NCBI GenBank assembly: GCA_905178155.1 | Contig: CAJINV010000005.1 | Span: 7,618,989-7,682,988 of the forward strand | Direction of reading: 5' to 3' | DNA from: Amoebophrya sp. A120 | Lineage: Eukaryota; Sar; Dinophyceae; Syndiniales; Amoebophryaceae | DNA: 64,000 nucleotides | In this document: piece by piece, positions 22,840 to 35,110 of the stretch | Numbering within the stretch: the stretch's first letter is position 1 | Layout of the letters: each line of letters starts with the position of its first letter | Position numbers and translations under genes: made by a program | The notes under the pieces: model-generated | Seen by the model: only the letters and a program-made list of their open reading frames with translations | What the model was told of the DNA's origin: nothing | The model's database searches: none

Positions 22840-23095
22840 ACTTCTAATCTTCCCTTTTAATTTCTTCTTCTAATTTCCCCTTCTAATTTGTTCTTCTAAA
22901 AATGTCTTCTAATTTGTCCTTCTAAAAACGTCTTCTAATTTCCCCTTCTAAAAGTTCTTTTAATTTCCCTTCTAATATCCCCTTCGAAAAATGCTTCTCA
23001 TTTCCCTTCTAATTTCCCCTTCTAAAATTGCTTCTAATTTCCCTTCTAATTCTTCCTTCTAATTCTTCTTCTAATTTTCTTCTAATTCTTCTGCA
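22840..23095. repeat. Degenerate CTTCTAATTTCCC array
   Basis: Some fifteen or more units of (T)CTTCTAATTTCC or CTTCTAAAAA variants in about 255 bp. Confidence 0.85.
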
Positions 23096-23111
23096 AATCC
23101 GGGGGAAATCC

Positions 23112-23138
23112 AGCTCCTCGGAAAATTTCCGAGGAGCT
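23112..23138. repeat. Perfect palindrome
   Basis: 13-bp arms AGCTCCTCGGAAA and TTTCCGAGGAGCT around a single A. Confidence 0.85.
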
Positions 23139-25719
23139 TCTAATTTCCCTGTGCAGTGAAATCACACACGATTTCGTGTTTTTGTGGATTTGGCATCAGA
23201 ATTAGAAGATGATTAGAAGACAGAATGGCATCAACAAAATCCCTGTTTCGCGGGATTTAGAAGCTCCCGGCCGAGCTTCTAAATCCAGCTCTCCACAACA
23301 ACTCACACAACCAGAACATGATGGTGGAGATCGCGTCGACCATCATGTTCGCGACCCACCTCGGCGCCACTGAGATGATTCGGAAGAAGAAGCTCCCAAG
23401 GATGGACCCACTGCACAACCAACTGAAGTCCTGTAACTTCGTCCTGTCGGATAGGACGGAGATGCAGGACTTGGCCCCGAAGGAACAAAAACACCCAGGA
23501 AACGACCAGCGTCCAACTCCTTCTCCCACTTCCCTTTTTCACATTTTAAATTCATGCGAAAACCTGGCCAAATTTTTAAATTTTAAATTTTCTGGATTCG
23601 GACAAACGGGAAGACACCGGCCCGGCAGAGAAAAACCACCCCCCCTGGCACCTCTCCTGGGTATACCACGCGGGCGCTACACTATGGCCGAGGACGGACC
23701 CAACTGCCTGCCCGATTGCCCTTCAATCATGTGGCGGCCTACCTAAACAGCGCCGGGCTTTTCCTGAAACGCCGGGAATTTTAGTGGTTTTTTAGCCAAG
23801 AAAACGGAGCGGGGTGCTTCAGGCAGCCGGCCCGTGGCAAGCTATTTCGTTAATTCCTGGCTGAAGTTTGGCTAATCCCCAAAGCGAAGGAGGGCAGGCG
23901 CAAGAGGGGCCCGACTAGAAAACGCGCCGGGGGTGCCACCATACTTCCGGGGGCGCATAGCCATCGCGGGCGCCGCCCCCCAGGCACCCCCCCCGCGCCC
24001 CCCTAAAGGGGAGGCGGGCGCGCGCCGGGAAAGGCGCCACAGGGTGCCCCGGCACCGAAGAAAGGCCCAGGAGCCTGCGAAGCCTGCGCGCGGGGGGCCT
24101 CCACCAAATCACAACGGAGGCCGGAACGCGACCCCGGCGGGCCTGTTGTTCGTGGGTTTCCAGAGCGCCACCCCTTCAATCTTCGGGGCAAATTGGGAAA
24201 GGCACCGGTCGGGGGGAATCCATTCAAAGACGCAAAGGCCACGGGCGGGCGGGAACTGCGGGCGGGCGGCCTGCCGAGAAAAAGCAGGACAAGTGGTGGC
24301 AAATGGCGCCAACTGAAAACCCAATGCTCTGGCGGAGTGACTGCCCCCCGGGGGCAGGTTAATTCCTTGGGTTTTTGGGGTAATTTGTGGTCTAATTTAT
24401 AGTCTAATCTGTAGTCTAATTTTTGGTCTAATTTCAAAACCAACGAAACCTTCCCGATTTCGTTGTGGTCAGATTAACCCCGGAAATTACCGCCGGGATT
24501 ACCCTCTTCATTAGCCGCCCGGGATCGGGGTGGTGTTTGAAAGACCAAAAAGCCCCGGCCTCGCGCCTGCCTGATTTCCAGAGCCGGGCCCGCTGCGCGC
24601 TGCCCCCCATAAATGCAAAGGCGCCGGGCCCCGGTGGATTTGAGCCATGGCCACGAGGAGCAGCCCCTGTGTGCCAAACCACACCACAGGACCCCCCTCC
24701 CTTGCAAAGATACCGGACAAAGAAAAACCGAAGGCCCGGGCAAGGGCCCGACCCGAGGCATTCCCTGAGGTAAGGGAAAAGAGCGCCCGAGGGCAGGCCA
24801 CCACCAAAAGCAAAGGCGCCGCGCGCGCGAAAAGGCCCAACGATAAGCGGCCCCCATCCCCAAGAGGACGGGGGAGAGCACACAACCAGGGGAGACGGCC
24901 CGGAAGCTTACGACACCGACCCGGGAAAACAAAAAGCGGGGGCGCCACACTATGCCGCGCCCCCCTCCCCGAATGCGGCGCGTGCCCAAAGGGTGCCGCA
25001 CCCAGCCAGCCGGCCCGCGATTCCCGGAATTAGTGACATTTTAAAAAAATTTTACTAGCGGAAAACGCCTCGGGCCGGCTGCCTGAGGTGCTCCCGCCTG
25101 AGTGGCGCGGGTATAGCCAACCGAACCATTCGTCCTAAGGCCGCGCTTATGGATCGGGAGGTGGTCGAGAGGACCCCGAGAGGATAAGCGAGAGCGGGGT
25201 AGAGGTGTCGAGAGGTTGCGCGAATAAGGGAGAACCTCTCGTGAACCCATTCGGCCACCTCTGTAGACCTCTACCGGCGAGTATTGCCGGACTATTAGCA
25301 ACACCTCTCCGAAGAGGTGAAAAAGAGGGTCTGCGAGAGGGGTAGAAAAACCCGAATCCACCCGGCGCAAGGGTGATTCTTTTCCGGCCCTTTCATGCAG
25401 AGGGCCTGAACCCTCTCGCGCCACCCTCTCGCGCACCCTCTCGCGCCATCCTCTTGCGCCACCTCCCCACGCTTCTGTTCGCCTCCGGTGTCCTTTGCAG
25501 CTGCTCCTTGCGCAGAGCGCCCACAGGCGCGGCAAGCGCGCAAGTGCGTGATCCTGCGGGTTGGCGCCGCGCAAACAGGCGGCAAGACTCCAATAAATAT
25601 GATGCTTCATTGTGCAAGCATATTAGAAAGACCTGTGGCATTGTGGCCCGATCCACAAATAATCCTGCCCAGCCTCAGTAACAACCTTGCGCTCCGGCGT
25701 TAGCCGGAGCATGGCTGGT

Positions 25720-26410
25720 CGATATCATATCGATTCGATATATATTCCATAATTTTCCGATTTTTTCACAATTTCTTGAAGAAAATATCCAGAATCTCAA
25801 TATGAAAATAAAAAATTTCAGAAATAATTATGTTGAAATATTCATCCAGATCTTGGATTCCACCCAATTTTAATAGAATCTATTTTTCTCCAATTTCTTT
25901 CTTTCTTGTCATATCGATATCCAGTTATGATTCAGATTGTTTCTTCCAAAAGATATGAATCCATATGAGAATCTCAATAATAATTGACTCATTGAAAGAA
26001 TCGATCGATATCTCTCGATTCTATATTTATCTTTCGATGACAATGAATTCATAAAATTAATTTTTTTCTTCGATTCATTGATCCGGAGAAGAATTTCTGT
26101 AAATTTGAATCATCCCGAGAACAAGATGATCTGATACAACTACGAGGATAGATATTCCTATCATTTGATTTTCTTTCTTTCTTTTCATGTCTGGGCATGA
26201 CTCAAGTTCTCTCATAGACCCGGTCCGCGATTGTCCTTCTTCGATCTTCATCTTCTTGTCGTTCTCTCAAAGATAGATTGACTCATGGAATTAATTGTAT
26301 CCCTCGTTCAGGTATCCGTTAAATTCTGAAATAAAAACGATATCAGGATCAACAAAAAAGATAAATATGACAGGAAAGCAAGACGATAAAGATAATCGCC
26401 ACACACCCAT
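25720..26410. other. AT-rich spacer
   Basis: AT-rich, dominated by GATATC, ATCGAT and TTTCTTTC motifs, similar in style to 21654-22356. No gene seen. Confidence 0.6.
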
Positions 26411-28340
26411 ATGAACTCGTGGCAGCCTCGCCATGCTTTCGATTTTCTTTATTCTTGTGGGCAAAATTGCGCACGCAATTCCGCGCGCGAGGGCCCTCTA
26501 ACGAGGTTGGCACGCAGGAAAACCCTGGGAGGCGGTACGCGAGCCCGGCAATGATGAGACGCCCACGCCACACATACCGTGGCCGGCCGCGCCGCGGGCG
26601 ATCTGCCGGCGAAATATCGAAACACAGGCAGGGCGCCGCTGGGCGGGCCAGAAGCGCCAGCGAACTGCAACGGCCGCACGTTGCCGCTCGGCGGGTTGGA
26701 AGACCGGCGGGCGGCAAGGAAGAAGATTGGCGGCCGGCGCGTTAACCCCTCGGACGGACGCGCGGCCCGGCGTTGCCTGGGTGGCACCCTAGGAAGGGGC
26801 GCAACACAACAAAGGCGGGCCGAGCGAGGAAACTGCCCGGCGGCGCTTCCAAACCGCACAAAGATAGGGGGGCCGCCGGTATGGTCCGGCCGGCGGCATT
26901 GGCAAAGAGCGCGGCGGCGGGCCCCATAGCGTCGGCGGCAACAGGGCGAACCCGAACTCCACAGAGAGGGAGTCGCCCAAGGCCCGGCACTCCCGCCCTT
27001 CTCCCGGCCGCTGCCGGCCGCAGGGCGCGGCACGGTATTTCCGTAGATTTCCTCTGCGGAACTTTCCCAATGAGTTCGATGACGCATTGCGCCGCGTGTC
27101 TGAACGTACGCGCTCCGATCGATAATAGTGCCGAGTGTTACGGGGTGGGAAACCTCGGACCCGCCGCCGTTGATGAGTGTCATTCCCCAAGGAGCACCCG
27201 CCTGCGCAATGGAGAAAGAGAGGCACACCGAACAAGCTCGGGCTCTACGACTTCCAAACTTGCCCCGCTCCCCATTCTCGTGGGCGACCATAGAGCCGGC
27301 GCAAAACGTCCACCCCGCCCTCGGGACGGGTTGGAAGGGGGTCCGCGACATGCCCCCCGCTGGGGAGCACCGCCACGCCCCGCGCCGGGGCCGCCTTCGG
27401 TGCGCCGCGCGCCAAGGGTGCCGGTGCAGAGTAGCCACCGGGGCAATTGAGGACCCCCCCGGGTGTTGCGACCCTTTTCGTTCGGCGTAGGCCCCAGAGC
27501 CGCCGGCAGGTTTTTCGGAGCGCAGCAGGCGGGGAGGGCAGGCCTCGCCCCGGAAGGTGGCCATCCCGGTCGGCGCCCGCCCCGCGGGGGGCCTTCTTTT
27601 TTGCTTGGCCGCCAACTTTTCCGGCTGGGCCATTTTCAGAGCGGGCCACGTTTGGCCGCATGCTTGCACAATATACATTCCCCGCGCGCGGCGCCCAAAC
27701 CCGGGAAGCCGGCCCACCGGGCTGCCTTGCAAGGGACATGCCGGGAGGCCCTCCCCGACGAGGGCGACCAGGGCCACGGCAAGCCCGGGCGGAAAATAGA
27801 AAACGGAAGGGGGCGCCGCAGAAAGGGCGCCGGCGCCCCATAATTGCCAACGCCACACGCCCATAGGCGCGCCGGCGCTTCGCGTGATCCCAGGACGGCC
27901 CTACAGCTGGCAAGCAATTTGCGGCGATCGGCGAAGTGGCAGGCGGACGGCGAAGCAAAGGGCCGCCATTTTCGCGGGCGCGTTCGGTAAGTATTTTCCG
28001 ACCGAAGAGGCTGGCCGCCCGCGATGCTTCCGGCCTTCGAGACTTCCGCTGGGCGCTGCGTCTCCGGAAACTGGGCGGCGCCTCGCTTTGCAGAAAGTCG
28101 CAAGGCCGGGGCCCTGGCGACAGGAGACGCCCCAAGGAGGCGGCGCCGGCCGGGAGGCAACACCCAGAACCGCGAGGCGGGCGGGCCGGGCAGAAACGCG
28201 AACGAGTGCGGCCCGCTGCCTGATGAGCGGCGCGGCTTAGGCGGAGCACCGGCCCGAGAGCTGCAATTGAAGAACTCGCCAGCGGAACGATGGGCACTCG
28301 AATTGCCGCCCTCCGTCTTGGCGCAACAGAAGTAACTTAA
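26411..28340. other. GC-rich island at the convergence point
   Basis: About 1.9 kb of GC-rich sequence with overlapping long open frames in most frames (up to 471 codons). None shows a domain, start context or paralog. The edges are abrupt against AT-rich DNA on the left. Treated as non-coding. Confidence 0.6.
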
Positions 28341-28582
28341 AAACGGCGAACACGACTGGGATTACTCCACATGCAACATCAGCACCAGGCAGCATCGAAA
28401 AAAATTGCGCGCCGGTAGTTGTTATCGTACTAACGTTTTGCATTTTACAAAAGCGCAGCTCTTCTTGACTCAGTGAATAACAGCCGCGAGAGCGATTTCG
28501 TCACTTCCTTCGTGTTCGTCCTCCTTTGTTGCACACAGCGAATCACGACCAAACACTTTCAGTTTCACTTCACCATCAAGAT

Positions 28583-31500
28583 CTACTTTCTCTTATTTTT
28601 CTTTTTCACCACCCGTCTTTTCCTCTTTTTCGGCTTCTGCTGGTTCAGGTCTGGTTTCTTCTCTTTCGATTTTTTCGAAGAGCTACCGAGCTTGTGCAGT
28701 TCCGCGGACAATTCGGCGTCGTCATCGGAGTTGTCTGAATCGCCATCAACATCATCTCCATCCATCTCCGACACAGATTTCTGATCGTCGCCCGCGGTGG
28801 AGACGCTACTATCGTCGTCTGAATCTTTTTGCTCCGCATTGTTCTTCCCGGGATTCTTGTTTTTCTCCCCCTGCTTGCCCTTCGAAGATTTATTCTTCGT
28901 CTCATCCCCTCCTGCTGCATCGCTGTCTTCGCTATCGCTGTCCGAAAAATCGTCCCCCGTACAACTATCACTGTCGGAGGAAAATCCATCAAATCCGTTC
29001 TCCTCGTCCCCACCAGCCAGCTTCTGTCCGATCTTTTTGATTTCCACGTCGAACTGTTTTTTTGTGATTTTCCCCTTCTTCAACTTCTTCGCCAAACATT
29101 CCTCCATTTGCAGGGCCTGCCACTCCTCCAGCCGGTTTTTTCTTCCCGCCGTCCGCTTCTCCGTCCGGGTGCGAGCCTTCTCGTCCTTCTTCCTCTGCTT
29201 TTCCAACTCTCGTTCCTTCCGGATTCGCTGTCGTTCCAAATCCTCCGCGGTTTCGGTGGCGGCCTTCTCGTCCCTGAATGGTTGGATAATTTTGGGGTTT
29301 GTCATGTTGCTAAACAGAAGTCATGCCGTCGTGCCGTGGTTGGATATAGAGTGTCATGGGTGATTGCTGACTATGCTGGCATCTCGAGTAGAAACGACGA
29401 TCGGAATCTTCCTGACCATAGCAATACAACTTCCATTTTCATCTTTGCTCTTGAGCAATACAAATTCGAATGATTTCATCTGTACCTTTGTCTCTGCAGC
29501 TTTTCCTGTCTTTGTTTCTCCCTGACCTTGTCCAGAAATGGCACGGTCTCCGGATTCACCTTCGATTGCACGAAATTTTCGATCTTTTTCCCCAAAATCT
29601 CCTTTATCCGGGGGATTCTCAACAAGCACAGCCCGGTCGCGACGTCCCCTAACGGAAGTTCCTCTATCCGAAACAAAAACCGAAGCTGGTGTTCCTGGTA
29701 CCCGCGGAAGAAACTGACAAAGCACGCGTTGGCTTTCATCATGGCCTGTCGGTCGGTTTCGATCAATTGCTTGATTTTCAAGAGAACGCGGTCGGTGGTC
29801 GGTTGAATGAGTTCTGCGATGCTGGTGGGAACAGTTCTTTTTATCGTGGTTGTTGTAGCAGAGGATCCCTGGTGGTGGTCGTCGTCCTGTGTAGAAGATG
29901 AAGATGTTGTTGATTCTACTGCAGCTGCTGGTGCCGCAGCCTCTGTTGCAGTTGCTGCAGCCTCTGTGTGCATCGCCGCTGCTGCTTGTTTCTGCTTCTT
30001 ACTCAACTTCCGTTTCTTGGTTTGTGGCTCTACTGACTTCGCACAAGAACTCCCAGCGTCGCTACTTTGGTTGATGTTCGTGTTCGCGTCAGAACTTTGC
30101 TGACGTTCTTTCTGTGCACGACCAGCAGCAGCTACCGCTGCTGCAAGCAGTTTCTCCTCATAATTCTCCAGATGTACCCCCCGGTTCTTCAGAAACTCCA
30201 CGTAACTCACCTCGTTCTTCATCAGAAACACGCACGACTCGCCCCCAGCCCCGGCCCTTGCGGTCCGCCCGATCCGATGTACAAAAGCACTCGGGTCGCA
30301 CGGCGGGTCGAACTGGATAATCAGATCGATGTCCGGCACGTCGACCCCTCGCGCCACGACATCGGTTGCTAGTAGGATTTTCGTCTTACTGTTCTTGAAT
30401 TTCATCCAGTTCTGTTCCCTTCCCTTCTGCGGCATCTGTCCGTGGATTTTTTCCGATTTCAGGTTCAAATGCAGGAGAACTTTGTGGTAGTAGTCCACTG
30501 CCGCGCAGGTGAGGAAGAAAACGAGGACTTTTTTGTTCTTCGTTTCCTCGAGTAATTTGTACAGTAGCGGTAATTTTGACTGGAAATTCGGAACTTCGAG
30601 GAAATAATTCTTCAGTTTTTGCGGTAAAACTTGATGTGTTGAGTCGGGGGCGGTTGGAGCAACGGCGTTTTCTGCGTTGCTCGCTGCAGGAGCGTCCTCT
30701 GAATTTTTATCCCTGAGCGCAGGAGCAGGACCCTTCTGCTGTTCTTCTTTACCTTCTGCGGTTTTAAAATTGCCATCTGCTGCTGAAGTAGAACTACCTG
30801 CTTTGGTACTACTCCCTTTATTCGCAGTATTCACCTCCACATTGACCTGCACAGGATTCCTCCCCGCGAACCCCACTCGGACCAGCGTGTGCATCTCGGA
30901 ATTTTGCAAAGTTGCGGAGAACAGAGCCGTGCGTCTTTGTCGCGGTAGGTAGTTGACGATTTCGCGAATGTCCTTTTCGAAACCTAACTGCAACAATCGA
31001 TCCGCCTCGTCAAAGACCAAAACCTCCAACTTTTTCGCCAACTCCTTCCCGATTGTTAGGTTGTTGTTCGATTTTTCCCGGAGCCAGTGCACTAATCTCC
31101 CCGGCGTCGCGACGATGATAGTTCGGGCGACGGGAGATAATGAACAAGTGTCGTGCGATGTAGTAGTAGGAACAGATGCTGCAGTATCAAATGTAAAAGT
31201 GTCTGGGTCTGGGAGATTCTGAGACTTGTCATTCATATTTTGCATGACCCAGGATGTCTGTAATGCAGCGCGACCTAGCATTACAGATTTTTCGATGGCT
31301 TCCTGATGCCTACTCCGCATGACAAACGCCCTCCCCGCGTAGCACAAACTACTTTAGACTCCTCTTGTTGGTCACGCAATACAAATTTTTTCAGAGTCCA
31401 AAGTTAGCATCACAAGTTCCAAACTTCCAGACCCAGACATTTTTACATTTGATATGCAGTTCTGTCGAAAATCGTGGTCGCCTTCTGCCACATCTTCTGT

Positions 31501-32263
31501 TCCATGTGCTGGGACTTTCCACCGACGAAAACCGCGGATCGGATCTCTTTCGTCTGCTCAAAGCATTTATGCAATCCAAATATGTCTGGGTCTGGAAAAG
31601 TGCAACGCTTGATGTCATGCGCATTTTACAAGACGCGTGAGGTCTGTGCTGCATGCCCTGGCATCACAGGTTCTGGGAGATCTTTATTTTCATTCCTTGC
31701 CCGCATGAGAATCTGCCTCTCGACTTAGTCACAAGAGGACGCCTCTTGCTAATCACGATCCAGACCTAGCATGACAAGTTGCATCCTTTCAGACCCAAGC
31801 ACTTTTGCATGTGATAGAATTTCAGGTATTTCTCCAAGATTTCGGAAATCTGCAGGGCGAGCTCCCGAGTTGGCACGAGGATCAGTCCCCCAAGAGCGGC
31901 GGTTTTGTTTGGTTTGATATGTTTACTGCTTGTTTCCGTTTCGTCGTTGTCAGCATCTGCTTCTGCATCCTTCCTCTCCTCTTTTTCCTGCGTCACCGCG
32001 CGTAGACAAAGCTCCACGACGGGTAGGAGAAATGCGAGGGTCTTCCCGCTCCCCGTACAAGCTTGGACCAGCACGTCTTTGTTCTTCAGAAACAGGGGAA
32101 TTGCGATGGCTTGCACCGGGGTCATCTTCTTAAAGTTCAAACTGTTGATGAACTTTTTCGACGGGTCGGAAATGTTGGAGTCCGCAAGCGCCGCCCAGGA
32201 ACGACGGTTGATTGGCGGAGCTGGCCGCGCGGAGTCTTGGTCATGTTGTGCGGGGGACGACAT
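28583..32263 (-). CDS. DEAD-box RNA helicase, Spb4/DDX55 type
   Basis: Exons 32263-31817, 31562-31455, 31179-29486 and 29309-28583 sum to 2976 nt (991 residues). DEAD-box motifs appear in order: FKKMTPVQ (residues 44-51), ACTGSGKT (68-75), PTREL (131-135), TPGR, FDEADRLL (about 240), SAT, DVVARGVDVPD and HRIGRTARAG. The C-terminal exon contains RLEEWQALQMEECLAKKLKK followed by GKITKKQFD, the tail typical of Spb4/DDX55, which acts in 60S ribosomal subunit assembly in the nucleolus. An acidic then Lys-rich tail fits that location. Two introns are introners; 29310-29485 is GT-AG and phase-matched. A Ser/Thr-rich insert follows motif III, and an Ala/Thr-rich insert follows the helicase core. Confidence 0.9.
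31185..31454. mobile_element. Introner, family A (subfamily A2)
   Basis: 270 bp, TATCAAATGTAAAAGTG to TTTTTACATTTGATA. Perfect duplication TGCAG. Removal gives FDRTA-SVPTT in the helicase. Confidence 0.9.
31568..31816. mobile_element. Introner, family A (subfamily A2)
   Basis: 249 bp, TATGCAATCCAAATATG to TTTTGCATGTGATA. Target copies GCATT/GAATT. Removal gives EKYLKF-FEQTKE. Confidence 0.9.
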
Positions 32264-35110
32264 TTTTGCTGTAGTTTTCTTCGATTTACTAGTCTTAGTG
32301 TGTGACGCAGCCGGTCACGGCATTAAGTCAAGTGAAAATGGAAAGGGCAAGGAAGATGAATCGCTGTCGCTAGGTCTTGTACGCCGACTGTGACTTGGTG
32401 TGCCAATAGCAATACAATACTCACCTCAACATGCGAACGCAATACTATAATTGCCTGCTTGCTTCGATGGATACAACATTCTGATGTAGAAGAAGTCATT
32501 TCATCAAGATCAGGTCGCCCGGGCGCGACAGGAACTTTTCGTGGCTCTTTCATAGATCATGTCGACATCGCTTTCGAACTTCTTGCTCTTTTGCGTTGAG
32601 GTTGTCATTGAAACCTAGAACTTCAGCGTCGATGAGCAGTTAGGTGATCTTTTGTTGCGTTTTGAAAGATCGGGATCACTGTCCTTTTCTCCATTTGGAA
32701 TTTGATCGAAGTCAACGTCTTTTCATTCTCAAATTGCTCGTCTTTGAAGCACGCATTTTTACCGACCCGAACGTAAGTTTTACCTGCTGATGTCGTGATC
32801 TGTCATGTACGTTACTCGTTACTGGTGCGACTGCGCCACTCATAGTTAGTCGTAGACACTTTTGATGTTGATCTGGCAAGCCTCCGTGTAATATCAACAA
32901 AAAAAATGAGCCAGAGCAAACAGCGCTTGCAAGTGCTGGTAATGGTTGGCCATTTCTTTATCGAGGTCAACACAGACAAGGCCGGTATCTTCAGGACAAT
33001 GCCGCCGGCATCATCAACAAGGTGCCGGACCATCATAGGGAGGTCACTGACTGAGAAGCGACAGTACTGGCGCCGCGCCCTCACACATCAGGCAGCTACT
33101 CGCGCCACTGAGGTAGGGTGCGCGAGGGTCGATCGTGGCAGCCCGCGGCGCCGAGGCGCTGAAGAACCAAAACCCCCCCCCCGCCCCACCCAGAGGGCCG
33201 GGCCGACCATGCATCCAACGAAGAACGGGGCGGGCGGCGGAGGTAGCGCACAAGGAGGCCACATAGCCACGCACGCAAGCACGGCGCGGCCAGCGGCGTG
33301 GATGGGGCACCCGGCGGCAGGCCGCCACAGCTAACCAAGGGCAGGGCGCCCGCACGAAAGGAAGAGGGGCGCAGCTGCGCGCCCCCCCGGGCATCCAACC
33401 AAGAGGCCGGCCCCGGCCGCCCCGGCGGGGGGCCGTCTTTGCCGGCGACGGACCGGGCCCAGAGCGACGGGGCCGCCCGGGGCAGACTTGCAGGGCCGGG
33501 GCCCCCGACGGACGTACGAACCAAGGAAGGAGGAGGGAGGGCCGGCGCGCGCTCGGTTGCGGGGCCATCAATCGGCCGCGCAGCCGGGGCGGCAGCGGTG
33601 CGGCCCGCCCGAACTGGCGCCAGGCAGGTTCAGGTGGTTCGGCCTTGGCGTGACCATCAACCCGCCAAGGGGCCGACCGTACCGCTATCGTCCCAGGGGC
33701 GCCTACAAAAGCGCGACCCCACCAAAGCATCGCCCCAAAGCGAGCAAAACACGCCACCGGGGGGGGGCCGGGAGCGCCGGGCATGCGCTTTTCTCCCCCA
33801 TACGGCCGCCCGGCGCCCAGCCGGCCGCTGGCCATCGCTACGCCCTTGGCGCAAGTCGTTCGCACGCCCGCGCGGGGGGGGGCGCGGGCGCACCCGGCGG
33901 GCGGGCCGCCAATGAATCGCCCGGGCCTGATTCTGTTCGGCGTCAAGCTATCCCGCAGCGGGGGCGTGTTGGGCGTCCGTCGTGTTCAAGTGGTAGGGCG
34001 TCGGCCCCGGCGTCTCCGGCGGGGGAGGAGGTGGCATCTTCCCGCCGCCTGCCTCGCTACTTGTTCACATTCCCGCATATGTCCCGCGTTGGAATTCTTT
34101 TAGGCGCTCCCCACGTGCTGCGACCAAAGTTAGTCCACCCGGCCGGCGCCGGCCGCTTGGGCGCAACATTGGCGCCCCTCCAAGCCTTCAAATTCGCCAA
34201 GGGCCGCCCCAGGAACGAAGGGCGCAGGCGCGGCAGGCCAGAGTCGGGCGCCGAAACGCGGCACGCACCGCGCTGCGGCGTGACCCTACCGCGCACCAAT
34301 GCCAGGAAGCGGGGCGGGCCCGGGCAGCTCCGGCAGAAGGCACACGAAGAACGTCGGGCAACTCCAAGTAGTGGGGTTTTGAGAAATCCCCTCCGCGGTT
34401 GCGCATCTGAATGAAGCGCGTCAAGAATTTGGGCCGCGCGCTTGCTTGGCAGCCCGCCCGCGAGCCTGCCGCGCACAGGCCAGCGCAGCGGACGCGCTAC
34501 AGCCTCCAGCGGGCGGGCGCGCGCGCGCGCATGAAAGCCAAGGCAGGGGCCGCAACTCGAAAGCCACCAAAAGGGGGCGCGCTGTTCAAAATCCGCGCAG
34601 GATGCTGTGTGTACTTTTCAAGAAGATCGCGGCACTCGCCGGAAAAAGCGGCGCCACAAGGGCAATTGCCGGCATTGTTGGGAACAAACATCGCCATCTT
34701 GGGGGCGTTAGCGTTACCGTGGCGCGGAGGAGATACCGCTGTCATGTTGAGACCGGTGGCGCTTCGTTACAATTCCGTTTCCGGATTTCATCTAAATATC
34801 AACTCTGTTTCCACCGGACCTACCACGTCTGGGCTTCAACGACCTCAACCGATGGGAATTTGTGCGAAAAAAGTTTGCGCGTATAATCTAACTCTGAGGG
34901 AAACATACTGCGGGGTTACATATCTGTCCCTTTCGACAGTTTCGTTTTGCTTAAATCTACCTGAAAGAAGAGAAACGGTCAAGACCTACTTTGGAAAACA
35001 AGCTCGGCCGAAGAAAAATTTTTATCTACAAGTTAAATCATGCGGTGGAAGTCGTCACGACGACTACAACCACCCAGTACGACGTCCTTGTGCAGCACAA
35101 CGACCTCATG
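32264..35110. other. Intergenic region including a GC-rich island
   Basis: 32264-33050 has ordinary composition and short, unsupported frames on both strands. About 33050-34740 is very GC-rich, with C/G homopolymer runs and long composition-driven frames on both strands. 34745-35110 returns to ordinary composition. No gene recognised. Confidence 0.6.

Larger units (their letters stand above)
22516..25084. other. GC-rich nested insertion with simple repeats
   Basis: Mostly GC-rich, without a recognisable protein. It contains the CTTCTAATTTCC array (22840-23095), a perfect 27-bp palindrome (23112-23138) and a short TCTAATTT array near 24380-24435. Long open frames occur on both strands and reflect composition. 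Boundaries are approximate, set by where copy 2 similarity stops. Confidence 0.5.
22357..25719 (-). mobile_element. GC-rich satellite-like element, copy 2 (inverted, interrupted)
   Basis: 22366-22515 is the reverse complement of the right end of copy 1 (TTCATGCGAAAAAAGAGG onward). About 25085-25719 is the reverse complement of its remainder, ending in the same hairpin (GCTCCGGC 25691-25698, complement 25703-25710, loop changed). About 2.5 kb in between has no match to copy 1 and looks like a nested insertion. Confidence 0.7.

Noticed and set aside
26449-28297. Long open frames (up to 471 codons) on both strands of the GC-rich islands
   Set aside because: They overlap in many frames, follow base composition, and show no domain, paralog or plausible start; stops are simply rare in such GC-rich DNA.
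28583-29305. The Lys/Glu-rich 240-codon frame as a separate gene
   Set aside because: It carries the Spb4/DDX55 tail and joins the helicase through a phase-matched GT-AG intron (29310-29485).
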